DNA from: Novosphingopyxis sp038234155
GTDB taxonomy: Bacteria > Pseudomonadota > Alphaproteobacteria > Sphingomonadales > Sphingomonadaceae
DNA: 64,000 nt
Assembly: GCA_038234155.1 (NCBI GenBank)
Contig: JBBSUT010000001.1
Location: 17,455 to 81,454 of the forward strand
Reading direction: 5' to 3'
The position numbers and the translations under genes are program-made. The notes under the pieces are model-generated. The model searched no databases. It was given only the letters and a program-made list of their open reading frames with translations, and was not told where the DNA came from. Below are positions 16,250-24,458 of this stretch, in pieces (position 1 is the stretch's first letter; the number at the start of each line of letters is the position of its first letter).

Positions 16250-16271
16250 GTCCCCTGATATAGCCGGGGAC
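16250..16271. other. Inverted repeat ahead of sucD
   Basis: GTCCCC (16250-16255) and GGGGAC (16266-16271) separated by 10 nt containing TATAG, 16 nt before the sucD GTG. It could form a hairpin close to the ribosome site or be a promoter/operator element. No U-tract follows. Confidence 0.4.
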
Positions 16272-16287
16272 AAACAAAGGATAAAGC

Positions 16288-17175
16288 GTGAGCATTCTCG
16301 TCGATAAGAACACCAAGGTCATCACGCAGGGGATGACCGGAGCGACTGGCACGTTCCACACCCAGCAGGCGCTGGATTACGGCACCCAGATGGTGGCGGG
16401 CGTGACGCCGGGCAAAGGCGGCACGACGCACATCGGCCTTCCGGTCTATGACAGCGTGGCCGAGGCGCGCGACGCGACCGGCGCCGATGCGTCGGTGATC
16501 TATGTCCCGCCGAAATTCGCCGCAGCCTCGATCATGGAAGCGATCGAAGCGGAAATCCCGCTGATCGTGGCGATCACCGAGGGTATTCCCGTGCTCGACA
16601 TGGTGCGCGTGAAGGGCAAGCTCGAAGGCTCCAGATCGCGGCTGATCGGCCCCAATTGCCCCGGCGTGCTGACGCCCGGCGAATGCAAGATTGGCATCAT
16701 GCCCGGTTCGATTTTCATGAAGGGCTCGGTTGGAGTCGTATCGCGTTCGGGCACGCTCACCTATGAAGCGGTGCACCAGACCACGGCGGTCGGCCTCGGC
16801 CAGACCACGGCGGTCGGCATCGGCGGCGATCCGGTCAACGGCACCAATTTCATCGACATGCTGGAGCTGTTTCTGGCCGATGACGAGACGCAGAGCATCA
16901 TCATGATCGGGGAAATCGGCGGCAGCGCCGAGGAAGAGGCCGCGCAATTCCTCGCCGATGAGGCGAAGAAGGGCCGCCGCAAGCCCACCGTCGGCTTCAT
17001 CGCCGGCAAAACCGCTCCTCCGGGCCGCCGCATGGGCCATGCCGGCGCGATCGTCTCCGGCGGTCAGGGCGGCGCGGACGACAAGATTGCTGCGATGGAA
17101 GCGGCGGGTATCACCGTCTCCCCATCGCCGAGCGAACTTGGCACCACGCTGGCGCGGCTGCTGCAGAACGCTTGA
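16288..17175 (+). CDS. sucD: Succinyl-CoA synthetase alpha subunit
   Basis: Forms the CoA-binding and phosphohistidine half of succinate-CoA ligase, which makes ATP or GTP from succinyl-CoA. At 295 aa it has full length. CoA-binding residues lie in ITQGMTGATGTFHTQQAL and the active-site histidine in AGKTAPPGRRMGHAGAIVSGG. The Cys-containing LIGPNCPGVLTPGECKIGIMPG is diagnostic. The start is GTG at 16288, with AAAGG 7 nt upstream. The beta subunit gene sucC, which normally precedes sucD, is not here; mdh lies upstream instead, so the subunits must be balanced from separate transcripts. Confidence 0.97.
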   Translation: MSILVDKNTKVITQGMTGATGTFHTQQALDYGTQMVAGVTPGKGGTTHIGLPVYDSVAEARDATGADASVIYVPPKFAAASIMEAIEAEIPLIVAITEGIPVLDMVRVKGKLEGSRSRLIGPNCPGVLTPGECKIGIMPGSIFMKGSVGVVSRSGTLTYEAVHQTTAVGLGQTTAVGIGGDPVNGTNFIDMLELFLADDETQSIIMIGEIGGSAEEEAAQFLADEAKKGRRKPTVGFIAGKTAPPGRRMGHAGAIVSGGQGGADDKIAAMEAAGITVSPSPSELGTTLARLLQNA

Positions 17176-17256
17176 GCCGAAGCGGAACATATGAGCGGGG
17201 GCAGCCGTCTCAAGTATCGGGCGCGTATGGCCCGGACATCGAAGAAAGAGTAGATC

Positions 17257-20082
17257 ATGGGCGTAGAAGGCCAGATGTTCAGCACCGGTCAGGAACCGCG
17301 CGAAGGCCCTAGTTGGCAGCGCACGAACTGGCCGGTCGACGCGACCGACGATCTGAATGCCGCGCTCGATCCGACGCGCATGGCGGTAGAGGTCAAGGCT
17401 GCGGCCGAGGCGAAGGGCAAGCCGCTCGGCCCGCAGGAGATCGAAAAGGCGGCGGCCGATTCGATCCGCGCAATGATGCTGATCCGCACCTATCGCGTGC
17501 GCGGTCATCTGGCTTCGACGCTCGATCCGCTGGGTCTTTCGCATCGCGAACTGCCCGCCGATCTGACGCCCGAATATCATGGTTTTTCCGAGGCCGATCT
17601 GGACCGCGAGGTATATCTTGGCCGCAATCTGGGCGTCGATTACGCCACGGTGCATGAGCTCGTCGAGATGTTGCGCGCCAATTATTGTGGGCCCGTGGGT
17701 CTGGAATATATGCACATCTCCGACATTGAGGAGCGCCGGTTCCTGCAGGAGCGCCTTGAGGGCAAGGAAAACGCCATCGCCTTCACCGAGGAGGGCAAGA
17801 AGGCCATCCTCAACAAGGTGATCCAGGGCGAACAGTTCGAGAGTTTTCTCGGCAAGAAATATGTCGGCACCAAGCGCTTTGGCCTGGACGGCGGCGAGGC
17901 GATGCTGCCCGCGCTGGAAGCCGTCATCAAATATGGCGGCCAGTTTGGCGTGCGCGAGATTGTTTACGGCATGGCCCATCGCGGGCGGCTCAACGTCCTC
18001 GCAAACGTGATGGCCAAGCCCTACCGCGTGATCTTCCACGAATTTCAGGGCGGCAGCGCCAATCCGCAGGATGTCGGCGGATCGGGCGACGTCAAATATC
18101 ATCTCGGCACCAGCACGGACCGCGAGTTTGACGGCATTTCGGTGCACATGTCGCTGGTCCCCAACCCGTCGCATCTGGAAGCCGTCGACCCTGTCGTGCT
18201 CGGCAAGGTGCGCGCGCAGCAGGTCATGCGGCAGGATACCGGCAAACATGAGCAGGTGCTGCCCGTTCTGATCCACGGCGACGCTGCCTTCGCGGGTCAG
18301 GGCATTGTCTGGGAAACACTGAGTTTCAGTGGCATCCGCGGATATAATACCGGCGGCTGCATCCATTTTGTGATCAACAACCAGATCGGTTTCACAACCA
18401 GCCCGCAGTTCGCGCGCAGTTCGCCTTATCCGAGCGACGTGGCCAAGGGCGTGCAGGCCCCGATTTTTCATGTGAACGGCGATGATCCCGAGGCTGTGAC
18501 TTATGCCTGCAAGATGGCGATCGAGTTTCGCCAGCGGTTCGGCCGAGACATTGTGATCGACATGTGGTGCTATCGCCGCTTCGGCCATAATGAGGGCGAC
18601 GAGCCCAGTTTCACCCAGCCGCTGATGTACAAGGCGATCAAGGCCCATGCCAAGGTCAGCGTCATCTACGGCAAGCGGCTTCAGGCCGAAGGTGTGATCG
18701 ATGACCATTGGGTGGAGGAAACCACCCGCGCCTATGGCGATCATATGCAGGCGGAATTCGATGCCGCGACCAGCTACAAGCCCAACCGGGTGGACTGGTT
18801 CGGCGGGCGCTGGTCTGGCCTGCACGTTCCGGCGGATAAGGAAACTGCTCGCCGCAACGTGGCGACCGCAATCGAACGCAAATTGCTCGACTCGCTGGGC
18901 CGCACGCTGACCGAAGTGCCGGATGACCTGACCATCCACAAGACGCTCGGCCGTATTCTCGATGCCAAGAAGACGATGTTCGAGAGCGGTGAGAATTTCG
19001 ACTGGGCTACCGGCGAGGCGCTGGCGTTCGGCTCGCTGCTTTCCGAAGGCTATGGCGTACGTCTGTCGGGCCAGGATTCGGGCCGTGGCACGTTCAGCCA
19101 GCGCCATGCCGTCTGGGTCGATCAGGAGAATGAGCATAAATATACGCCGCTCGCCCAGGTCCCGCATGGGCGCTTCGATGTGCTGGACAGTCCGCTGTCC
19201 GAATATGGCGTGCTCGGTTTCGAATATGGCTATGCCCTGGCCGATCCCAAGGTGCTGATCATGTGGGAAGCGCAATTCGGAGATTTCGCCAACGGCGCGC
19301 AGATCACGATCGACCAGTTCATCGCCAGCGGAGAGGCCAAATGGCTGCGCGCCAACGGCCTCGTGATGCTGCTGCCGCACGGCTATGAAGGACAGGGGCC
19401 AGAGCATAGCTCCGCCCGCCCAGAACGGTTTTTGCAGCTGTGCGCCGAGGATAATATGCAGGTGTGCAATATCACCACGCCGGCCAATTATTTCCATGTC
19501 CTGCGCCGCCAGATGCTGCGCAACTTCCGTAAGCCGCTGATCATCATGACGCCCAAATCGCTGCTGCGGCACAAGATGGCGGTCTCGGCCCGGGACGAGT
19601 TCCTGGGCGAGCAGCATTTCATGCGGATCAAGTCCGACACCAGCCCGCCCGCCGATGACAAGGTGAAGCGGCTGGTGCTGTGCACGGGCAAGGTGGCGTT
19701 CGATCTGATCGAAGCGCGCGATGCGGCAGGCGATACGCACACGTCGATCGTGCGGATCGAGCAACTATATCCGTTCCCGGGCGAGCCGCTGGCCGAGCGT
19801 CTGAAGCGCATGCCCCATCTGGAAACGCTGATATGGGCGCAGGAAGAGCCGAAGAACCAGGGCTATTGGTCCTTTGTCGAACCCTATCTCGAACATTGTC
19901 TGCAGGACAGCAGCGCTGGACCAAAACGTCCTGTCTACGCCGGGCGGGCCGCAGCCGCATCGCCCGCAACCGGACTGGCATCTCGCCACAAGGCCCAGCA
20001 ACAGGCGCTGATTGCCGAGGCACTGGGCCATGGCGGCCGCGAAGACATCGATCTGATCCCCAAGGACAAGCTGCGCAATTAG
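17257..20082 (+). CDS. sucA: 2-oxoglutarate dehydrogenase E1 component
   Basis: ThDP-dependent decarboxylase of the 2-oxoglutarate dehydrogenase complex. At 941 aa it is typical. An N-terminal region precedes the dehydrogenase core: FGVREIVYGMAHRGRLNVLANV, LGTSTDREFDG, SHLEAVDPVVLGKVRAQ, the ThDP motif GDAAFAGQGIVWETLS...INNQIGFTT and the C-terminal transketolase-like part (SGQDSGRGTFSQRH, GYEGQGPEHSSARPERFLQ). The start ATG has GAAAGAG upstream. odhB follows in 70 bp and lpdA after that, making a complete OGDH set. A 1174-codon frame on the other strand is a shadow. Confidence 0.98.
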   Translation: MGVEGQMFSTGQEPREGPSWQRTNWPVDATDDLNAALDPTRMAVEVKAAAEAKGKPLGPQEIEKAAADSIRAMMLIRTYRVRGHLASTLDPLGLSHRELPADLTPEYHGFSEADLDREVYLGRNLGVDYATVHELVEMLRANYCGPVGLEYMHISDIEERRFLQERLEGKENAIAFTEEGKKAILNKVIQGEQFESFLGKKYVGTKRFGLDGGEAMLPALEAVIKYGGQFGVREIVYGMAHRGRLNVLANVMAKPYRVIFHEFQGGSANPQDVGGSGDVKYHLGTSTDREFDGISVHMSLVPNPSHLEAVDPVVLGKVRAQQVMRQDTGKHEQVLPVLIHGDAAFAGQGIVWETLSFSGIRGYNTGGCIHFVINNQIGFTTSPQFARSSPYPSDVAKGVQAPIFHVNGDDPEAVTYACKMAIEFRQRFGRDIVIDMWCYRRFGHNEGDEPSFTQPLMYKAIKAHAKVSVIYGKRLQAEGVIDDHWVEETTRAYGDHMQAEFDAATSYKPNRVDWFGGRWSGLHVPADKETARRNVATAIERKLLDSLGRTLTEVPDDLTIHKTLGRILDAKKTMFESGENFDWATGEALAFGSLLSEGYGVRLSGQDSGRGTFSQRHAVWVDQENEHKYTPLAQVPHGRFDVLDSPLSEYGVLGFEYGYALADPKVLIMWEAQFGDFANGAQITIDQFIASGEAKWLRANGLVMLLPHGYEGQGPEHSSARPERFLQLCAEDNMQVCNITTPANYFHVLRRQMLRNFRKPLIIMTPKSLLRHKMAVSARDEFLGEQHFMRIKSDTSPPADDKVKRLVLCTGKVAFDLIEARDAAGDTHTSIVRIEQLYPFPGEPLAERLKRMPHLETLIWAQEEPKNQGYWSFVEPYLEHCLQDSSAGPKRPVYAGRAAAASPATGLASRHKAQQQALIAEALGHGGREDIDLIPKDKLRN

Positions 20083-20152
20083 GCTGCGGCTTTTCCGCCA
20101 GACATCAAGGCCGGGCCGCAGCGCCGGGCAGCAAAAGGACCAAGCGAACATC

Positions 20153-21457
20153 ATGTCCCAGGACGTCACTGTACCCACTCTCGGCGAATCGATCACCGAA
20201 GCCACGATCGGCGAATGGCTGAAAAAGCCTGGCGACCGGGTGGAAATGGACGAGCCCATTGCCAGTCTGGAGACCGACAAGGTGGCGGTTGAGGTGCCCT
20301 CTCCCGTCGCGGGAACGATCGGCGAGCTGCTGGCCGAAGTGGGTGAGACGGTGCAGGTGGGCGCGGCGATTGCGCGGATCGAGGATGGCGGCGCACCGGC
20401 AACCTCGCCCGCGCCGACCAAGGACCAAAGCCCACAGCCCAAGAAAGCGGACGACGATGCCGTGGAGCGCGCCGAGACGCCCGATCCCGATTTCGCGGCG
20501 GAAGATACCGAAGGAGAAAGCCGCGAGCATGCCGGAAACGATGGCGGCGATACGCCCCACCTCTCCCCGTCGGTGCGCCGTCTGGTGCTGGAGCACGGTG
20601 TAGACCCGACGCAGATCAAGGGCACCGGCAAGGACGGTCGCCTGACGCGCGAGGATGTGCTGGAAGCCGCCAAGTCCGGCCAGGCGAAAAAGGATGAAGC
20701 CGCGCCGGCGCAGACCGAGGCCGCGCCCCGAGCGCCCGCCGCTGACGGCAAGCCGGGCCGGACCGAGGAGCGTCAGCGCATGACGCGTCTGCGCCAGACC
20801 ATCGCCAAGCGCCTAAAGTCCGCGCAGGATACCGCCGCGCTGCTGACCACATTCAACGATGTCGACATGAGCGCGGTCATGGCAACGCGCTCTAAATACA
20901 AGGACCTGTTCGCCAAGAAGCATGATGTGCGGCTCGGCTTCATGGGTTTCTTTATCAAGGCCGCCTGCCTGGCCGCGCGCGATGTGCCGTCGGTCAACGC
21001 CCGCATCGATGGAGACGAGATCGTTTACCACGATTATATGGACGTTTCCGTGGCGGTATCCGCGCCCAATGGCCTCGTTGTTCCAGTTATCCGCAACGCC
21101 GAAAGCCTGAGCTTTGCCGAGATCGAGAAGACCATCGGCGATTTCGGTGCGCGCGCCAAATCGGGCAAGCTGACCATGGATGAAATGCAGGGCGGCACCT
21201 TCACCATTTCGAACGGCGGCGTGTTCGGATCGCTGATGTCCACGCCGATCGTCAACCCGCCGCAGAGCGCCGTGCTCGGCCTCCACCGCATCGAGGACCG
21301 CGCGGTGGTGGTGGACGGCGAGATCGTGATCCGTCCGATGATGTACATGGCGTTGACCTATGACCACCGCCTGGTCGACGGCCGCGAGGCGGTGACCTAT
21401 CTGGTGCGCATCAAGGAAGCGATCGAGGATCCGGCGCGGATGCTGATCGACCTGTAA
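20153..21457 (+). CDS. odhB: Dihydrolipoyllysine succinyltransferase (OGDH E2)
   Basis: Core of the 2-oxoglutarate dehydrogenase complex, transferring the succinyl group from lipoate to CoA. 434 aa. The lipoyl domain (1-80) has the lipoylated lysine in ASLETDKVAVEV. An acidic/Pro-Ala linker follows, then the E1/E3-binding domain (LSPSVRRLVLEHGVDPTQIKG..REDVL, about 140-180), a second Ala/Pro linker, and the catalytic domain from about 205 ending in LTYDHRLVDGREAVTYL with the active-site His/Asp. Only one lipoyl domain is present, as usual for OGDH. It lies between sucA and lpdA; a palindromic repeat separates it from lpdA. Confidence 0.97.
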   Translation: MSQDVTVPTLGESITEATIGEWLKKPGDRVEMDEPIASLETDKVAVEVPSPVAGTIGELLAEVGETVQVGAAIARIEDGGAPATSPAPTKDQSPQPKKADDDAVERAETPDPDFAAEDTEGESREHAGNDGGDTPHLSPSVRRLVLEHGVDPTQIKGTGKDGRLTREDVLEAAKSGQAKKDEAAPAQTEAAPRAPAADGKPGRTEERQRMTRLRQTIAKRLKSAQDTAALLTTFNDVDMSAVMATRSKYKDLFAKKHDVRLGFMGFFIKAACLAARDVPSVNARIDGDEIVYHDYMDVSVAVSAPNGLVVPVIRNAESLSFAEIEKTIGDFGARAKSGKLTMDEMQGGTFTISNGGVFGSLMSTPIVNPPQSAVLGLHRIEDRAVVVDGEIVIRPMMYMALTYDHRLVDGREAVTYLVRIKEAIEDPARMLIDL

Positions 21458-21472
21458 GCAAAGTTTCCATTC

Positions 21473-21560
21473 CCGTTCGGGCTGCGCTTGTCGAAGCCCT
21501 GATTTCTTTCGGGACCCTGTTGAAAAAGGACGGCCCTCCGACAAGCTTGAGGGCGAACGG
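21473..21560. repeat. REP-like palindromic element between odhB and lpdA
   Basis: The left arm (21473-21496) begins CCGTTCGGGCTG and ends GCTTGTCGAAG; the right arm (21538-21560) reads CCGACAAGCTT...GCGAACGG. The arms are imperfect inverted complements about 40 bp apart. The GCTTGTCGAAG/CGAACGG core is one I recall as a dispersed repeat in sphingomonads. The right arm carries the GGAG that serves as lpdA ribosome site. Confidence 0.75.
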
Positions 21561-21569
21561 AGATAAATG

Positions 21570-22979
21570 ATGGCCGACCAAGATTTCGATTATGATGTGC
21601 TGGTAATCGGCTCGGGTCCCGGCGGTTATGTCGCGGCGATCCGGGCGGCGCAGCTAGGGCTGAAGACGGCCTGCGCGGAAAGCCGCGAGACGCTCGGCGG
21701 CACCTGCCTGAACATTGGCTGCATTCCGTCCAAGGCGCTGCTGCACGCGTCCGAATATTATGAGGAAGCCGCGTCCGGATCACTGGAGAAATTCGGCGTC
21801 AAGATCGGCAGCACGGAACTCGATCTGGATCAGATGATGTCTGAGAAGAACAAGGCAGTCGATGAGCTGACCGGCGGCATCGAATATCTGTTCAAGAAGA
21901 ACAAGGTGACCTGGCTGAAGGGCCGGGCCAGCTTCGAGGAGGCGCACAAGGTCAAGGTTGGTGATGCGATGGTGACCGCCAAGGCGATCATCATCGCCAC
22001 CGGTTCTTCGGTCATGCCGCTGGCGAATGTGCCGGTGGATAACGAGGGCGGGATCGTGGTCGATTCCACCGGCGCGCTCTCGCTGCACAAGGTGCCCGAG
22101 CATCTGGTGCTGATCGGCGGCGGCGTGATCGGGCTGGAGCTCGGCAGCGTTTGGCGCCGCCTGGGTGCCAAGGTGACCTGCATCGAATTCCTCGACCAGA
22201 TCCTGCCCGGCATGGACGGCGATATCCGCAAGGAAGGCGCCAAGCTGTTCAAGAAGCAGGGCATTGCATTTCGCACCGGTACCAAGGTTACCGGAGTCAC
22301 CGTGGACGGCAAGACCGCCCTTGTCACCATGGAGCCGGCCAAGGGCGGCGAGGCCGAAACGATCGCGGCGGACGCCGTGCTCGTCTGCATTGGACGCAGG
22401 CCCAACACCGACGGCCTCAACCTGGAGGCGGCCGGCCTCGCCACCACCGATCGCGGGCTGATCGAGGTGGACGACCGGTTCGAGACGAAGGTGAAGGGCG
22501 TCTATGCCATCGGCGACGTGACGCCCGGCCTCATGCTCGCCCACCGCGCCGAAGACGAGGGCATTGCCGCGGCGGACAATATTGCAGGCAACACCGGCAT
22601 CGTGAACCACGCCATCATCCCGTCGGTGGTCTACACGCACCCCGAGATGGCCGGTGTGGGCATGACCGAGGAGGAAGCAAAGGACGCCGGGCACGAGCTG
22701 GCGATTGGCCGATTTCCGTTCCTGGGCAACAGCCGCGCCAAGACCAATCGAGACACCGATGGCTTCGTCAAGATCATTGCCGATAAGGAGACCGACCGCG
22801 TGCTCGGCGTACACATCATCTCCTCGCTCGCCGGTACGCTGATTGCCCAGGCCGCGCAGGCGATGGAATTCGGCGCCACGTCGGAAGACATCGCGCTGAC
22901 CTGCCACGCGCATCCAACCCATGCCGAAGCGATGAAGGAAGCGGCCATGGCGGTGCGCGGCAAGGCGATCCACATCTGA
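21570..22979 (+). CDS. lpdA: Dihydrolipoyl dehydrogenase (E3)
   Basis: FAD enzyme that reoxidises dihydrolipoyl groups of OGDH (and possibly other 2-oxoacid dehydrogenases) with NAD. About 469 aa. FAD motif VIGSGPGGYVAAIRAAQLG, redox disulfide GGTCLNIGCIPSKAL, NAD motif IGGGVIGLELGSVWRRLG, second FAD motif YAIGDVTPGLMLAHRAEDEG and C-terminal His-Glu pair in CHAHPTHAEAMKEA. Two ATGs (21567, 21570): GGAG at 21559-21562 gives 7 nt to the second, which I chose. It lies last in the TCA block and probably shares the sucA-odhB transcript. Confidence 0.97.
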   Translation: MADQDFDYDVLVIGSGPGGYVAAIRAAQLGLKTACAESRETLGGTCLNIGCIPSKALLHASEYYEEAASGSLEKFGVKIGSTELDLDQMMSEKNKAVDELTGGIEYLFKKNKVTWLKGRASFEEAHKVKVGDAMVTAKAIIIATGSSVMPLANVPVDNEGGIVVDSTGALSLHKVPEHLVLIGGGVIGLELGSVWRRLGAKVTCIEFLDQILPGMDGDIRKEGAKLFKKQGIAFRTGTKVTGVTVDGKTALVTMEPAKGGEAETIAADAVLVCIGRRPNTDGLNLEAAGLATTDRGLIEVDDRFETKVKGVYAIGDVTPGLMLAHRAEDEGIAAADNIAGNTGIVNHAIIPSVVYTHPEMAGVGMTEEEAKDAGHELAIGRFPFLGNSRAKTNRDTDGFVKIIADKETDRVLGVHIISSLAGTLIAQAAQAMEFGATSEDIALTCHAHPTHAEAMKEAAMAVRGKAIHI

Positions 22980-23100
22980 CCGGCCGCCCTGCTATGGGCT
23001 TGAGCGTGGGCGTGCGATGGGCTTGCGACAGTCTTGCAGACCGGGGCTGGGCGCGTATTTCCGGTTGAGCTAAGGCGCGCCCGCGCCTAGGCGGCGGCGC

Positions 23101-23775
23101 ATGACCACCGTTACCCTGCTGCCCGATTTTCAGATCGGCCCGATCCTGGACGCGCTCGATATGCTGGGCATCGCGGTGTTCGCGGCGTCCGGCGCGCTGG
23201 CGGCCGCGCAGAAGGGGCAGACGCTGGTAACCTTCAGTTTTTTCGCGCTCGTTACCGGCGTGGGCGGCGGCACCGTGCGCGATCTTTTGATCGGCGCGCC
23301 GGTGTTCTGGATCGAGGACGGCAATATCCTGATTGCCATCGGCGCCGTGGTCGCGCTGATCTGGGTCACGCCGCAAAAATGGTGGAAGGGCGCGATGCTG
23401 GACTGGTTCGATGCCGTCGGGCTGGCGGTCTATTCGGTTTACGGCGCGGCCAAGGCGATCGAATATGGTATCAACCCGGTGCCCGCCGCGCTGATGGGCG
23501 TGATCACCGCCTGCGTGGGTGGCATCATCCGCGATATGCTGGCGGGCGAGCCATCGATCATCCTGCGGCCCGAGATATATGTGACCGCCGCTGCGCTGTC
23601 GTCGGGCCTGTTCGTGGCGCTGAAACTGCTTGGCATGGACACGCCGGTTGCCGCCATCGTAGCGGCGTTGTGCGGTTTCGGACTGCGCGGTGCGGCGATT
23701 TTGCTCGGCTGGTCGCTGCCAAGTTACAGGGGGGGTACGGAGGATGGCGATGCGGGCGATGAGACAATTTCATAA
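23101..23775 (+). CDS. TRIC-type (UPF0126/YadS) membrane channel protein
   Basis: A 224-aa membrane protein of the trimeric intracellular cation channel family; bacterial members conduct K+/Na+. It has seven hydrophobic helices in two internally repeated three-helix halves. Each half carries the glycine-rich motif: GVGGGTVRDLLIG in the first and ACVGGIIRDMLAGEP in the second, with the conserved Arg-Asp. The C-terminal tail is acidic. The gene starts 120 bp after lpdA and its end overlaps the PepSY gene by 26 nt, suggesting co-expression. Its physiological role here is unknown. Confidence 0.85.
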   Translation: MTTVTLLPDFQIGPILDALDMLGIAVFAASGALAAAQKGQTLVTFSFFALVTGVGGGTVRDLLIGAPVFWIEDGNILIAIGAVVALIWVTPQKWWKGAMLDWFDAVGLAVYSVYGAAKAIEYGINPVPAALMGVITACVGGIIRDMLAGEPSIILRPEIYVTAAALSSGLFVALKLLGMDTPVAAIVAALCGFGLRGAAILLGWSLPSYRGGTEDGDAGDETIS

Positions 23776-24448
23776 ATATCACATCTGGCTGGGCTGGCTG
23801 GTCGGCATACCGTTGCTGCTGTGGACGGCGAGCGGTCTGTTCATGTCGGCTGTGCCGCTGGAAACGGTGCGCGGCGAAGGCTTGCGGGCCGAGCATCCGG
23901 GGCTCGGGCCGATCACGGCTGTCGCACCGCTGCTGGAAGGCCGCGCGGCCGAAAGCCTCACCCTGCAAGATATCGGCGGGGCCCCGGTGTGGGTCATCGC
24001 CTATGCGGACGGCGGCCGCCGCCGCGCCGATGCCGCCACGGGAAAGCTGCTGCCGATAGTAAGCGCGGTGGAAGCAGCGGCTCTCGCCCGGACGGCGCGC
24101 AAAGGCGGCGGGAGCGTTGCGGCAGTGCGGCGGACCGACAAGGACGATCCCCCGCTCGATCTGCGCCGCCCCCGGCCGGCCTGGCAGATCGCATTCGATG
24201 ATGGCGCGCGTTTCTACATTGATGCCGAGAGCGGCGAGCTGCTGGCCGTGCGGACCGATCTGTGGCGCATCTACGATCTGATGTGGGGCTTGCACATCAT
24301 GGATCTGCAGACGCGCGAGGACGTGAACCATCCGCTGTTGATCGTCTTTGCCGCGCTGTCGCTGGCCGGCGTGATGATAGGGTGCGTCCTGATGTTCCGC
24401 CGCCGCAAGCGCCGCCCGGTTGCGGCGCCCGCGCGGCAGGCGGATTAG
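23750..24448 (+). CDS. PepSY-domain membrane protein
   Basis: About 232 aa with an N-terminal membrane helix (HIWLGWLVGIPLLLWTASGLFMS), a periplasmic PepSY-like domain with two strand-rich repeats (PVWVIAYADGGRRRADAATG; WQIAFDDGARFYIDAESGEL) and a C-terminal helix followed by an Arg/Lys-rich tail. The GLHIMDLQTREDVNHPLLI region resembles PepSY_TM proteins linked to ferric-siderophore reduction, but no siderophore genes are near. GGAGG at 23739-23743 favours ATG 23750; the frame is open further upstream inside the channel gene. It ends 10 bp from convergent sppA. Confidence 0.8.
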   Translation: MRAMRQFHKYHIWLGWLVGIPLLLWTASGLFMSAVPLETVRGEGLRAEHPGLGPITAVAPLLEGRAAESLTLQDIGGAPVWVIAYADGGRRRADAATGKLLPIVSAVEAAALARTARKGGGSVAAVRRTDKDDPPLDLRRPRPAWQIAFDDGARFYIDAESGELLAVRTDLWRIYDLMWGLHIMDLQTREDVNHPLLIVFAALSLAGVMIGCVLMFRRRKRRPVAAPARQAD

Positions 24449-24458
24449 GTCCGGTCCG

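Noticed and set aside
16240..19764. 1174-codon minus-strand ORF
   Set aside because: Antisense to sucD and sucA, which are unmistakable; composition (His, Ala, Arg-rich) is typical of a shadow frame.
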